A DNA stretch of 25,148 nt, taken from contig CAJGCZ010000035.1 in NCBI GenBank assembly GCA_904501975.1, positions 1 to 25,148 on the forward strand. Reading direction: 5' to 3'. Origin of the DNA: an uncultured Akkermansia sp. (GTDB lineage: Bacteria; Verrucomicrobiota; Verrucomicrobiia; Verrucomicrobiales; Akkermansiaceae). Positions 14,002-21,213 of the stretch are shown here, in pieces (the stretch's first letter is position 1; every line of letters starts with the position of its first letter). The notes below the pieces were generated by a model. The model ran no database searches. It saw nothing but the letters and a program-made list of their open reading frames with translations, and was not told the DNA's origin. Position numbers and translations under genes: made by a program.

Positions 14002-14793
14002 TTAGATTGTCTCCGGGGAGAGAATGATGAACTTCTTCTGGTCTTCTTCCTTCGGGAAGTCTTCGGAGCCGGGAATGTAGCGGCCAATGTCGCCACCATC
14101 GGACTCAAGCTTCTCGTCGAGTTTCAACTCAACAACCTTACCGTCGGTGTGTACGCCGAAGGTCATGTCGCTAAGCGGAGCAAGATTGAAGGTAAGCTCG
14201 GGAAGGGGGGTCGGAGTGTCGGAGGGATCTACGCAAGAGTATACCAAGATACCGGTGGAAACGGGGTTCTTGCGAACAGTGCCGGCGGGAGCAGCCTTGT
14301 CCTTCTTCTTGGCCTTCTTCTTGCCGGCGTTGTCTTCGTCGGTCTCCTGAGTCATGACGTAAGCAAAGGCGCATTCGCCGGCCTCAAGAAGCTTGCCGCC
14401 GTTCTTCTCTTCATCGGGCGTGTCAACCATGCCGTCCATGGTCATGTGGAAGGCATCTTCGCTGGGGCCTCCCTTGGACTTGTAGAACATCTGGCGGAAG
14501 TAGGGGTTAGAGGTGTCGCCGGTCATGGTTACACCGTAGCGATCAGCAGCGCGCGTGCAGCGGCCGGATTCAGCCGTGCGGTCACAGGGATAAGCACCCA
14601 CATCCGTCTTGAAAGTGGTCATCATCTTCTGGATTTCCTGCAGCTTGCCGCGTACCTTGGTGCGGTCACGCTCTACGAGCATACCAAGCACGGTGGGAAT
14701 GCCTACACCGGCAAGAGCGCCCAGAATGGCAATTACAACGAGAAGCTCGATAAGGGTGAAACCTTTTCTTTTCTTTGTAGCACTGATTTTCAT
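14002..14793 (-). CDS. prepilin-type N-terminal methylation domain protein (type II secretion/pseudopilin-like)
   Basis: A 263-residue pseudopilin-like protein. The N-terminus has the type IV prepilin signature KRKG-FTLIELLVVIAIL: basic leader, Gly11 as cleavage site, Phe12 as new N-terminus, Glu at mature position 5 (residue 16), then a hydrophobic helix to about residue 35. The following helix and region YPCD resemble GspG-type major pseudopilins, but at 263 residues it is nearly twice their usual length. A Lys-rich low-complexity insert (KKKAKKKDK, near residues 158-166) is unusual for a surface protein. The prepilin peptidase encoded at 23474-24601 is the likely processing enzyme. It has its own promoter and terminator and is not in an operon with secretion machinery. 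Confidence 0.88.
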   Translation of the reverse strand: MKISATKKRKGFTLIELLVVIAILGALAGVGIPTVLGMLVERDRTKVRGKLQEIQKMMTTFKTDVGAYPCDRTAESGRCTRAADRYGVTMTGDTSNPYFRQMFYKSKGGPSEDAFHMTMDGMVDTPDEEKNGGKLLEAGECAFAYVMTQETDEDNAGKKKAKKKDKAAPAGTVRKNPVSTGILVYSCVDPSDTPTPLPELTFNLAPLSDMTFGVHTDGKVVELKLDEKLESDGGDIGRYIPGSEDFPKEEDQKKFIILSPETI

Positions 14794-14820
14794 GAGAATT
14801 TACGTTCGGTTGACATTTCT

Positions 14821-14849
14821 CCTATACCATGAAAAGCGGATGAATGCAA
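14821..14849 (-). promoter_or_regulatory. promoter of the prepilin-like gene
   Basis: On the minus strand TTGCAT (14849-14844), a 17-nt spacer and TATAGG (14826-14821). The leader would be about 20 nt. The same arrangement is duplicated 182 bp away in front of the prepilin remnant. Confidence 0.55.
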
Positions 14850-14864
14850 GCTGAAATGTCCGTT

Positions 14865-14975
14865 TTAACAAAAAAACTCGCGCAGCGCGTGGAAAAGAGC
14901 GCCCAGAATAGCAAGGACGACGCGAATCTCGATAAAGGAGTAGCCTTTTCTTTTGCTGCCGGGGCGAATTTTCAT
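14865..14975 (-). pseudogene. truncated prepilin 5'-end copy
   Basis: A 36-codon reading frame, starting MKIRPGSKRKGYSFIE, repeats the N-terminal prepilin signature (cleavage Gly11, Glu16) of the neighbouring gene and then diverges after AILGAL into nine unrelated residues and a stop. The DNA at 14895-15050 aligns without gaps to 14713-14868 at a constant offset of 182 bp, including the upstream promoter-like sequence. This is best explained as a partial tandem duplication. The many substitutions show it is not recent. It might still be expressed as a short prepilin-like peptide, but I read it as a remnant. Confidence 0.75.
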
Positions 14976-15002
14976 GAGAATACTTGTTTGGTTGTGCACT
15001 CT

Positions 15003-15031
15003 ACTATGCCCTGAAATACGGATGAAGGCAA
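15003..15031 (-). promoter_or_regulatory. duplicated promoter of the prepilin remnant
   Basis: On the minus strand TTGCCT (15031-15026), a 17-nt spacer and CATAGT (15008-15003), at the position equivalent to the promoter at 14821-14849. The hexamers have drifted but the spacing is kept. Confidence 0.4.
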
Positions 15032-15063
15032 GGCGAAATGTCAGTTTTAGCTCTATTTGGGGC

Positions 15064-15091
15064 TTGCAATGAGAGGGAGAAGGAGTACAAT
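15064..15091 (+). promoter_or_regulatory. promoter of the yqeY-ispD operon
   Basis: TTGCAA (15064-15069), a 16-nt spacer and TACAAT (15086-15091). The start site would be near 15098, just upstream of the ATG at 15102, and would exclude the earlier ATG at 15090. An AGGAG at 15081-15085 could instead serve that earlier ATG if transcription begins further upstream. Confidence 0.5.
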
Positions 15092-15101
15092 GAGAGCTGA
15101 T

Positions 15102-15557
15102 ATGAACACGATATATGATCAAATTACGGCAGGCATGAAGGCTGCCATGTTAGGCAAGGATCAAGTAACCTTAGGTGCGCTGCGCAGTGTTAAGGCCGCC
15201 CTGCAGAATGCTCAGGTAGCCAAGGGTAATGCCCGCGAGCAGCTCTCTGAAAACGAGGCTCAGAATGTAGTGCGCAAGCAAATCAAGCAGCGCGAGGATG
15301 CCATTGCCATGTACGAGCAGGCAGGGCGCCCGGAGCTGGTGGAAAAAGAGCAGGCAGAAATGCGCGTGCTGGCCACACTGTTGCCCACTGAAATGACGGA
15401 GGAGGAAATCATTCCCGTATTGGAGGCCGTTATTGCAGAGCTTGGTGCAACCACCAAGAAGGATATGGGCCGTGTAATGAAGGAAATGCAGACCCGTACC
15501 GAGGGACGCGCCCCCGGCAAGGTGCTTTCCAAGTTGGTAGGTTCCCGTTTAGCTTAA
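15102..15557 (+). CDS. GatB/YqeY domain-containing protein
   Basis: The 151-residue helical protein matches the YqeY family, which is related to the tail of the GatB amidotransferase subunit. Family features include the N-terminal helix DQITAGMKAAMLGKD, LGALRSVKAAL, VVRKQIKQREDAIAMYEQAGR, LPTEMTEEEI and the C-terminal DMGRVMKEMQTRTEGRAPGK. The precise molecular role of the family is unsettled; tRNA binding is suggested. Start 15102 (MNTIYDQ) gives the usual length and fits the promoter at 15064-15091; ATG 15090 with AGGAG before it would add four residues. ispD follows after 6 nt. Confidence 0.92.
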   Translation: MNTIYDQITAGMKAAMLGKDQVTLGALRSVKAALQNAQVAKGNAREQLSENEAQNVVRKQIKQREDAIAMYEQAGRPELVEKEQAEMRVLATLLPTEMTEEEIIPVLEAVIAELGATTKKDMGRVMKEMQTRTEGRAPGKVLSKLVGSRLA

Positions 15558-15563
15558 TTGCTT

Positions 15564-16232
15564 ATGTTCTGCGCCGTTATTGTTGCAGCCGGTAGCTCTC
15601 GCCGTGCCGGGTTTGATAAATTGGCAGCCCCGCTGGCCGGTGCGCCGGTATTGCGGCGCAGTGTAGATGCCTTTGTGGAAGCCGGGTGCGCGTGCGTTGT
15701 CGTCGTGTGCCCGGAGTCCCGTTGGCATGAGGTGGGCTTAGCCACAGCCTCATTCCCGGTGCCGGTATTGAGGGTGGATGGCGGCGCTGAGCGCCAAGAT
15801 TCCGTAGAGGCCGGCTTAAATGCCTTGCCTGCCGGTACAAGCTATGTGGCCGTGCACGATGGTGCGCGCCCGCTCATTACCCCGCAGGGCATACGCGCTT
15901 GCTGGGAGGCCGCCCGCCAAACAGGTGCCGCTGCATGTGCTCACCCGGTGGTAGATACCCTGAAGCGAGCCGATGCTGCCGCCCGTACCCTGCCGGAAAA
16001 AGTGAGTCGCGAGCATTTGTGGGGCATGGAAACACCGCAAATCTTTGAGTTGGCTCTTCTGCGCCGCGCCTATGCCACCGTGGCAGAACAAAAACTGGTG
16101 GTTACGGATGAGGTGTCTGCCGTAGAGGCACTGGGGGTACCCACCACCTTGGTTCAGGTGGGGGCCAACCTCAAAATTACCCTGCCGGGAGACTTGGAAC
16201 TGGCAGAACTCATTTGGCTGCACCGCGCATGA
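15564..16232 (+). CDS. ispD: 2-C-methyl-D-erythritol 4-phosphate cytidylyltransferase (IspD)
   Basis: Cytoplasmic MEP pathway enzyme that transfers CMP from CTP to methylerythritol phosphate. The 222-residue protein has the nucleotidyltransferase signature VAAGSSRRAGFDKL (8-20) with the conserved Arg and Lys, a D/GxER motif (DGGAERQDSV), VHDGARPLI near 93-101 and a C-terminal VTDEVSAVE. Length is normal (about 225-235). The ATG at 15564 gives the family start; an upstream TTG is not needed. The next gene starts inside its stop codon (ATGA). With ispH it documents the non-mevalonate route in this organism. Confidence 0.95.
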   Translation: MFCAVIVAAGSSRRAGFDKLAAPLAGAPVLRRSVDAFVEAGCACVVVVCPESRWHEVGLATASFPVPVLRVDGGAERQDSVEAGLNALPAGTSYVAVHDGARPLITPQGIRACWEAARQTGAAACAHPVVDTLKRADAAARTLPEKVSREHLWGMETPQIFELALLRRAYATVAEQKLVVTDEVSAVEALGVPTTLVQVGANLKITLPGDLELAELIWLHRA

Positions 16233-17014
16233 GCATGCAGCCAACAGACCGCGTGTGGGTGATAGGGGGCGGCTTTTTAGGTAGTAAAGTGGCTACCGCT
16301 TGCCGCGCCTCAGGCGCGCGCGTGTTGGTAATAGACCCCGCCGCCCCGGCAGATGTCTGCGGGGCGTTGTCGGATTCTGCTGTGTTGGAGTCAGCAGAGG
16401 GCAACTTCTTGCCTACCCACATTTTTTGCTGCATGGCCACGCGTGGCGGCAGCGTAGAGCAATACCGCGAGTGCTACCTTGCCACCGTGCAAAGCCTTTC
16501 CGCTCGGGTGCCCTCCGCTCGTATCGTTTTTTGCTCCTCCATCTCCGTTTATGGAGATTGCGGGAATGCACTTATTACAGAGCAAACACAGCCCGCCGCC
16601 ACAACAGAGCGCGCCGCTATTCTGCTGGAGGCCGAGCAGGTGGTGTTAGCCCACGGCGGTTGTGTAGCCCGCCTGGCTGCACTATATGATGAAGACCGCT
16701 GCGAGCTGCGCCGGCGCCATCTTGCACGCGAGCCCCGTTTGCCCGGCCCCCCGCAGCGCATGCTGCATTATGTGCATGTGCAAGATGCCGCCGCTGCTCT
16801 GTTGTTGCTGGCTACCCTGCCGCAGGGCGGGGTGTATCATGTATGTGGCCCCCCCTTCAGTAAGCAAGAGGCTTACGCCGCTTTGGCCCAAGAGACCGGC
16901 CTGCCACCTGTAGAAGAAGAAGCCCCGCCCTCGTGCCGCGGCATGGTGCAGGGGCAGGTAAGCTCGGCCCTGTTGCAATCAAAAGGGTGGTGCCCGCGTC
17001 CCTTTTTTCGTTAA
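16229..17014 (+). CDS. NAD(P)-binding SDR-like protein
   Basis: The 261-residue protein has an N-terminal Rossmann fold with GGGFLG (13-18, GxGxxG type) and D36 in VIDP. SSISVYGD (103-110) matches the SSxSVYG strand and loop of atypical extended SDRs of the YeeZ type. The catalytic YxxxK pattern is not clear: after Tyr108 the expected Lys is missing, so classic epimerase chemistry is doubtful. The later HYVHVQDAAAALLLL and GGVYHVCG segments are typical of extended SDRs. ATGA overlap with ispD and 3 nt to the dnaJ-like gene make it part of this operon. Its substrate is unknown. Confidence 0.8.
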   Translation: MSMQPTDRVWVIGGGFLGSKVATACRASGARVLVIDPAAPADVCGALSDSAVLESAEGNFLPTHIFCCMATRGGSVEQYRECYLATVQSLSARVPSARIVFCSSISVYGDCGNALITEQTQPAATTERAAILLEAEQVVLAHGGCVARLAALYDEDRCELRRRHLAREPRLPGPPQRMLHYVHVQDAAAALLLLATLPQGGVYHVCGPPFSKQEAYAALAQETGLPPVEEEAPPSCRGMVQGQVSSALLQSKGWCPRPFFR

Positions 17015-17017
17015 GCC

Positions 17018-17824
17018 ATGCGCCCGGATTACTACCAGCTGTTAGACGTGCCGGAGTCTGCAACGGCGGCAGAAATCAAGCTGGCCTATCGTCGGCAAGC
17101 CAAGCGCTACCACCCCGACCACAACGTGGGAAACGACGCGGCGGAGGAGCGCTTTAAAGCCGTGGCAGAAGCCTACCGCGTGCTCAGCGATGCCGATGAA
17201 CGCGCGTATTATGACCGCTGGCTCTCCCTCCAAAAACGCCTGAGCCAAGCGCCCGAGCTCGCGCAAATGCCACGCCGCGTGCGCGTCTCCGTTCGCCACG
17301 GGCAAGAGCGCCGGGGGCGCCGCCGCTCTCGCTCCGCCATGGACGATGTTGTTATACCTCGCATGCGGCACATGCGCATGCTCCCCTCGTGGTCATTCTC
17401 CCGCTGGCATGTATTGTTCATTTACCTCGTTGCGTTTTCTGTGATGATGCCCTGGGTGCTGCGCTTCTCCGGTTGCAATGCTGAAGACGCCGCCACCCGC
17501 CGCCAAAAACACGAGCGAGCCATGCTCGAATCCATCCGCGAGCGCGCCTTTAACGGCGAGCCCTTAGCCCAGTACCGCTACGGCAACATTCTTTACTTTG
17601 GCAGTTGCGGCGTAGAGCCGGATGCTTACAATGCCATGCTTTGGTGGCAGCGCGCCGCCGCCCAAGGCCACGAAGGTGCCGCCCACAATTATGCCCAAGT
17701 GTGGAATAACCTTTCCGAAAACCTGGAAGGCCTACCTCCCAATATCCAAAAGGCTATCCTCCATTGGTATGAGCAATTGCTCCGCAAGGAGCCCGCTGCT
17801 GAACATCCTGCGCAGGAGCCATAA
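17018..17824 (+). CDS. DnaJ domain - transmembrane - Sel1-repeat protein
   Basis: The 268-residue protein starts with a J domain (about 1-68) containing the HPD motif (32-34) that stimulates DnaK ATPase. A basic Arg-rich stretch (86-107) and a single membrane helix (about 130-150) follow. Residues about 160-226 carry a Sel1-type repeat (AQYRYGNILYFG, then AMLWWQRAAAQGHEGAAHNYA). With an Arg-rich segment before the helix, the J domain should be cytoplasmic and the Sel1 part periplasmic. There is no zinc-finger or substrate domain of a canonical DnaJ. It is the last gene of the yqeY-ispD operon. It may recruit DnaK to a membrane site. Confidence 0.85.
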   Translation: MRPDYYQLLDVPESATAAEIKLAYRRQAKRYHPDHNVGNDAAEERFKAVAEAYRVLSDADERAYYDRWLSLQKRLSQAPELAQMPRRVRVSVRHGQERRGRRRSRSAMDDVVIPRMRHMRMLPSWSFSRWHVLFIYLVAFSVMMPWVLRFSGCNAEDAATRRQKHERAMLESIRERAFNGEPLAQYRYGNILYFGSCGVEPDAYNAMLWWQRAAAQGHEGAAHNYAQVWNNLSENLEGLPPNIQKAILHWYEQLLRKEPAAEHPAQEP

Positions 17825-17908
17825 AAGTTCACTTAAAGTTGTTATAGATAAATCTGTCGTTGTTGGTTAGAGGTGCGTGAGCGGAGTGAGCCTATATTCA
17901 AGTTTGTT

Positions 17909-17940
17909 CTCCTGTTCGGATTTTTAGAATTGAGCAGGAG
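17909..17940 (+). other. 9-bp hairpin downstream of the DnaJ-like gene
   Basis: CTCCTGTTC (17909-17917) pairs with GAGCAGGAG (17932-17940) with one G-U pair and a 14-nt loop. No T-run follows. Just upstream, around 17876-17896, the text GTGAGCGGAGTGAGCC resembles part of the repeat family at 21340-21577 and 25020-25148. It may be a fragment of that family. Confidence 0.4.
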
Positions 17941-17982
17941 TCTCGATGAGCTTAGCAGAGAACACACCTGTAGCCCGCAAAT

Positions 17983-18016
17983 AAAAAAGGCTACCCTTTG
18001 CGGGGTAGCCTTTTTT
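17983..18016. terminator. bidirectional terminator between DnaJ-like gene and trpS
   Basis: Perfect 14-bp arms AAAAAAGGCTACCC (17983-17996) and GGGTAGCCTTTTTT (18003-18016) enclose a 6-nt loop. Both strands have a T-run after a GC-rich stem, so it can stop both convergent transcripts. Confidence 0.95.
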
Positions 18017-18038
18017 ATTGGTGGGGAAGGGCGGGGAC

Positions 18039-19007
18039 TTAGATGAGGCCCACGGCCTTGCGTACGCGGGAGATGACCTTGGAGGCTTCTTCGCGGGCCT
18101 TGAGGGCGCCGGCAGCCAGCACTTCATCCACATAGCCGGGGTTGGCAAGAATCCACTCGCGGCGCTCGCGGGCGGCGCGGAAGTACTCCCAGTAGGCTTC
18201 AAACAAATCTTTCTTAAACTGGCCATAGCCTACGCCGCCACGCTGGTGGGCTGCCACCATTTCCTCGTACTGGGCCGGGGTGGCAAAGAGCTTGTAGAGG
18301 GCCAGGATGATGGAGCCTTCCGTGGGTTTCGGGTCCTCCAAGGGGGTGGCATCGGTCACCACCTTTTTGTTAATCAGCTTGCGCAGGGCTTTTTCTTCGC
18401 CGAAAACGGGCAGGGTGTTGCCGTAGCTTTTGCTCATTTTCTGGCCGTCCAAGCCGGGTACAATGGCTGTTACCTCGCTGATGATGGCCTCGGGCATGCG
18501 CAGAAGCCCCTCGCCGTAGGCATCATTAATCTTGCCGGCCAGGTCGCGTGTTACTTCCAAGTGCTGCTTTTGGTCCTTGCCTACGGGCACGGCGTCGCTA
18601 TCGTACAGCAGAATATCGGCAGCCATGAGGGCCGGGTAGGCAAACAGCGCGTGGTTGGGGCTAAAGCCTTTGGCAATCTTGTCTTTGTAGGAGTGGCAGC
18701 GCTCCAGCAGGCCCATGGGGCATACTGTAGAGAGAATCCATGCCAGCTCATTCACCTCGGGTACGGAGGACTGTGCAAAGAATACCGCTTTTTCCGGGTC
18801 TAAGCCGCAGGCCAAAAGGTCGATGGCCATCTCGTAGGTGTTGGCGCGCAGGGTTTCTGCGTCGGGCGAGGTGGTCATGGCGTGGTAGTTTGCAATGAAG
18901 TAAAAGGCCTCACCTTTATTTTGCAAATCGATGGCAGCCTGAATGGCGCCAAAGTAATTACCGATGTGGAGTTTACCGCTGGGTTGTAATCCTGTCAGGA
19001 ATCTCAT
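18039..19007 (-). CDS. trpS: tryptophanyl-tRNA synthetase
   Basis: Cytoplasmic class Ic aminoacyl-tRNA synthetase that charges tRNA-Trp. The 322-residue length is typical of the bacterial enzyme. The HIGH-class motif is PSGKLHIGN (9-17), and the KMSKS loop is exact at 190-194 (GLDGQKMSKSYGN). TGLQPSG at the start and VPVGKDQKQHLEVTRD near 140-154 are diagnostic of TrpRS. It lies 33 nt downstream of the thioredoxin-like lipoprotein gene and has a possible -10 box of its own. Confidence 0.97.
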   Translation of the reverse strand: MRFLTGLQPSGKLHIGNYFGAIQAAIDLQNKGEAFYFIANYHAMTTSPDAETLRANTYEMAIDLLACGLDPEKAVFFAQSSVPEVNELAWILSTVCPMGLLERCHSYKDKIAKGFSPNHALFAYPALMAADILLYDSDAVPVGKDQKQHLEVTRDLAGKINDAYGEGLLRMPEAIISEVTAIVPGLDGQKMSKSYGNTLPVFGEEKALRKLINKKVVTDATPLEDPKPTEGSIILALYKLFATPAQYEEMVAAHQRGGVGYGQFKKDLFEAYWEYFRAARERREWILANPGYVDEVLAAGALKAREEASKVISRVRKAVGLI

Positions 19008-19019
19008 GATGTTGTGTGT

Positions 19020-19025
19020 AGTATA
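19020..19025 (-). promoter_or_regulatory. possible -10 box of trpS
   Basis: TATACT on the minus strand lies 12 nt before the trpS ATG. No good -35 hexamer is seen at 16-18 nt, so trpS may also be read from the upstream gene. Confidence 0.35.
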
Positions 19026-19040
19026 GATAATGTGTAAAAA

Positions 19041-19583
19041 TCAGTTGCTGTTGCCGAACAGCTCGTTGAGCATGGCCTTGAGCGCGGTGCTGCTTTGGTA
19101 GCCCTCAAAGGTACGCAGGCGGAACCCTTCCGTGTAGATAAAGATGGTGGGTACCTTGGTTAATTGAAATTCTTCGGCAATTTTGGCGTAGTTATCGGCA
19201 TTCACGTCCACTACCTGAATGTTGCCTTTCTCTTGCTCGGCAAGCTCTTTGAGCACCTCGCGCATTTTTTGGCTATGCTCGCACCAATCTGCCGTAAAGA
19301 GCAAAATGAGCTTGCGGCCGGATACACCCGTTACCTGGCGAATGTCCTCGCCGGCGTAGTTGCTGTACAGCTCGTACTTGGGGGCAGAGGAAACGCCGGT
19401 GGTCATGTTGACGTTTTGCTTAATCTCGTTTTGCAGGGCAAGGCGCACCGGGTTGGGGGCGGGTTTGGTGCTGGTGGTAAAGCGTGCGGCTTGGGTGGCC
19501 TGTTCTTCGTCATTACTATCAGAGCACCCGGCCACAAGGCAGGGAATGGACAGTAATACCGGAAGTAGGAGCGCGCGTTTCAT
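19041..19583 (-). CDS. thioredoxin-like lipoprotein with CxxS site
   Basis: A 180-residue envelope protein with lipobox LVAGC (Cys20). After a linker of about 60 residues comes a thioredoxin domain (about 85-175): the central strand LILLFTADWC, the site W100-C101-E-H-S104 and the cis-Pro motif KVPTIFIY (P145). The second active-site cysteine is Ser, so it is a monothiol variant that cannot form the usual internal disulphide. It may act as an isomerase-like or chaperone-like protein in the periplasm. It has its own promoter at 19593-19621, with GGAGG placed unusually close (2 nt) to the ATG. Confidence 0.88.
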   Translation of the reverse strand: MKRALLLPVLLSIPCLVAGCSDSNDEEQATQAARFTTSTKPAPNPVRLALQNEIKQNVNMTTGVSSAPKYELYSNYAGEDIRQVTGVSGRKLILLFTADWCEHSQKMREVLKELAEQEKGNIQVVDVNADNYAKIAEEFQLTKVPTIFIYTEGFRLRTFEGYQSSTALKAMLNELFGNSN

Positions 19584-19592
19584 ACCTCCGCC

Positions 19593-19621
19593 ATTGTCTA
19601 CCTAAACCCGCTTGTTGTAAA
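19593..19621 (-). promoter_or_regulatory. promoter of the thioredoxin-like lipoprotein gene
   Basis: On the minus strand TTTACA (19621-19616), a 17-nt spacer and GACAAT (19598-19593). The -10 box ends 9 nt before the ATG, so the leader would be about 3 nt. Confidence 0.6.
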
Positions 19622-19635
19622 GCTTATTATGCGTT

Positions 19636-19920
19636 CTATTCCGGGAAAATCTCCTTTTTGCAATGCGAGGAGGGGGTAAAGCGAATCGCGTGCCGCTCCG
19701 GCAAAAGCATGTTGTCTCCTGTGCGCGGTAGCTTGAGGCGGCGGGCGGCCACTGTTTTTTTGCGGAAGGAACCAAAGCCGGCCAGCTTTACCTCGCCGTC
19801 CTCCTGCAAGCCGTCGCGTATGGCTCGCATCACGGCGTTGAGGGCAAGCTCTGCCGCGCTTTGGGTGGCGGTGCCACCCAGGGCTTGGCGAATTTGCTCC
19901 AAGAGTTCGCGGTGGGTCAT
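19636..19920 (-). CDS. HU/IHF family DNA-binding protein
   Basis: A 94-residue nucleoid-type protein. The N-terminal helices (MTHRELLEQIRQALGG, then AELALNAVMRAIRDGLQEDGEVKLAGFGSF as the family core near 22-52) match HU. The DNA-binding arm (RRLKLPRTGDNMLLPERHAIRFTPS) replaces the usual GRNPxTG tip with a divergent sequence but keeps a Pro and the closing strand pattern. It is therefore a divergent paralogue, not the main HU. Its ATG overlaps the stop of the upstream secreted-protein gene (ATGA). Confidence 0.85.
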   Translation of the reverse strand: MTHRELLEQIRQALGGTATQSAAELALNAVMRAIRDGLQEDGEVKLAGFGSFRKKTVAARRLKLPRTGDNMLLPERHAIRFTPSSHCKKEIFPE

Positions 19921-20378
19921 GCGGAGGGGGCTACGGCTTCCGGCGGCAGGGTTACACGGCGGGCAGAGGGCATTTCCGGCAGAAAGCCGTTGTTGCGGAA
20001 CTGTTGTGCTTTTTGGTGGTAAAGGGCTTCTTCCTCAAGCAAACGCTGGCGGCGGGTGTCGGATTTCTGCAAAATGCGCACCACTTCACGGCGCATATCG
20101 GGGTTGTGCTCCATGTGGTCAATGGCCATGTTGAGTCGGCGGTGCAGGGCAATAATGGTGGGGCCGTGCTCTTGGGCCGTGGCGGTATCATACACGCGGT
20201 CCATGCGGTCTATCAAAGCGTAGTAGAGGTGCGATACCAAGTTGAGGTACAGCTCTGCATGTTCACTCGGAGACAGCCTTTCATACGGAGATGTTTCGCT
20301 GGGCGGCAGGTCGTGTCCGTGGGCGGCAAAGCCCCCGCCCAACACTAAAACAGGTATTAACAGTGCGCGAATGTTCAT
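19917..20378 (-). CDS. small secreted helical protein, hypothetical
   Basis: The start is taken at 20378 (MNIRALLIP), which gives a clean signal peptide ending near residue 20 (GFAAHG). A longer frame to 20411 would run into the upstream gene's stop and add a non-signal-like prefix. The mature part (about 130 residues) is mostly helical, with heptad-like stretches and many charged residues (ALHRRLNMAIDHMEHNPDMRREVVRIL). It carries no motif I recognise. It is translationally coupled to the HU-like gene by a 4-nt overlap. Confidence 0.7.
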   Translation of the reverse strand: MNIRALLIPVLVLGGGFAAHGHDLPPSETSPYERLSPSEHAELYLNLVSHLYYALIDRMDRVYDTATAQEHGPTIIALHRRLNMAIDHMEHNPDMRREVVRILQKSDTRRQRLLEEEALYHQKAQQFRNNGFLPEMPSARRVTLPPEAVAPSA

Positions 20379-20410
20379 GTGTGTATGAGAAAAAAGGAGG
20401 TTGAAAAACA

Positions 20411-21202
20411 TCAGTGGCGGTCGTTGCTGCGCCCCAGAATCATCAAAGCGTAGTACACCAACATGGCAAGGGATGACAACGCGGCGGAAACGTAGGTCAT
20501 GGCTGCCCAGCGCAGGGCTGTTTGGGCTTGGCCGTGCATGGCGCGGTCTGCCATGCCCGAGCTATTCAGCCAAGCCAAGGCGCGGCGAGAGGCATCGAAC
20601 TCAACCGGCAGCGTTACAAAGGCAAAGACGGTGGTGGTGCCGAAAAGCAGCAACCCAAACCATGCTACTGTGGCACCGCTGCCCATGCCCAGAAGGATGA
20701 GCCCTAAGATGAGCACAAATTGCCCGAATTTGGAGCCTATGCTTACCAGCGGCACCAGCTGGCTGCGCAAAGACAACCACGGGTAAGCCTGTGCATGCTG
20801 AATGGCGTGGCCGCATTCGTGGGCTGCCACTGCCATGGCGGCTACGCTGCGCACGTTGTACACGTCTTCGCTCAGGTTAACCGTGCGGTTAGCCGGGTTG
20901 TAGTGGTCTGTTAATTGCCCTTGGGTACTGATAACGCGCACATCGTGAATGCCGTTTGCTTGCAGCATGGCGTGTGCCACATCTGCCCCGCTGAAGGGTG
21001 CCGGGGTGGCGGAAAATTGGCGCATGGAGGCCATCATGCGGTTTTGCACAATAACGCCCAACAGGGTGCAAAGAATAATCAGCCCGATACCAATGAGGGT
21101 GAACCCATCATAATGCCCCATGCCCTGCTGCGCGTAGGACGAGGAGTGTGTGTAGGCAGATGACGGTGTGTAATAGGCGAGTGTGGTGAAAAGGGATTGC
21201 AT
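20411..21202 (-). CDS. membrane zinc metallopeptidase, YugP type
   Basis: The 263-residue integral membrane protease-like protein has a zinc-binding HECGH (128-132, HExxH) in AVAAHECGHAIQHAQAYP and a downstream EFDAS (201-205) giving the likely third ligand, the pattern of the YugP (DUF2006-type) family. Membrane helices lie at about 34-52, 160-175, 177-197 and near the C-terminus. A Ser/Thr/Tyr-rich N-terminal segment of about 30 residues precedes the first helix. It heads a minus-strand unit with the secreted protein and HU. The physiological substrate of the family is not well known. Confidence 0.9.
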   Translation of the reverse strand: MQSLFTTLAYYTPSSAYTHSSSYAQQGMGHYDGFTLIGIGLIILCTLLGVIVQNRMMASMRQFSATPAPFSGADVAHAMLQANGIHDVRVISTQGQLTDHYNPANRTVNLSEDVYNVRSVAAMAVAAHECGHAIQHAQAYPWLSLRSQLVPLVSIGSKFGQFVLILGLILLGMGSGATVAWFGLLLFGTTTVFAFVTLPVEFDASRRALAWLNSSGMADRAMHGQAQTALRWAAMTYVSAALSSLAMLVYYALMILGRSNDRH

Positions 21203-21213
21203 ATTCTGTTTCT

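Noticed and set aside
13918..14832. Plus-strand frame of 304 codons opposite the prepilin gene
   Set aside because: The opposite strand encodes a clear prepilin signature; the antisense frame spans the terminator and promoter of that gene.
17018..17824. Canonical DnaJ chaperone
   Set aside because: Only the J domain is present; the G/F region, zinc finger and C-terminal substrate domains are missing.
20379..20411. Longer start for the secreted protein at 19917-20378
   Set aside because: It would add a prefix that hides the signal peptide and begins at the previous gene's stop.
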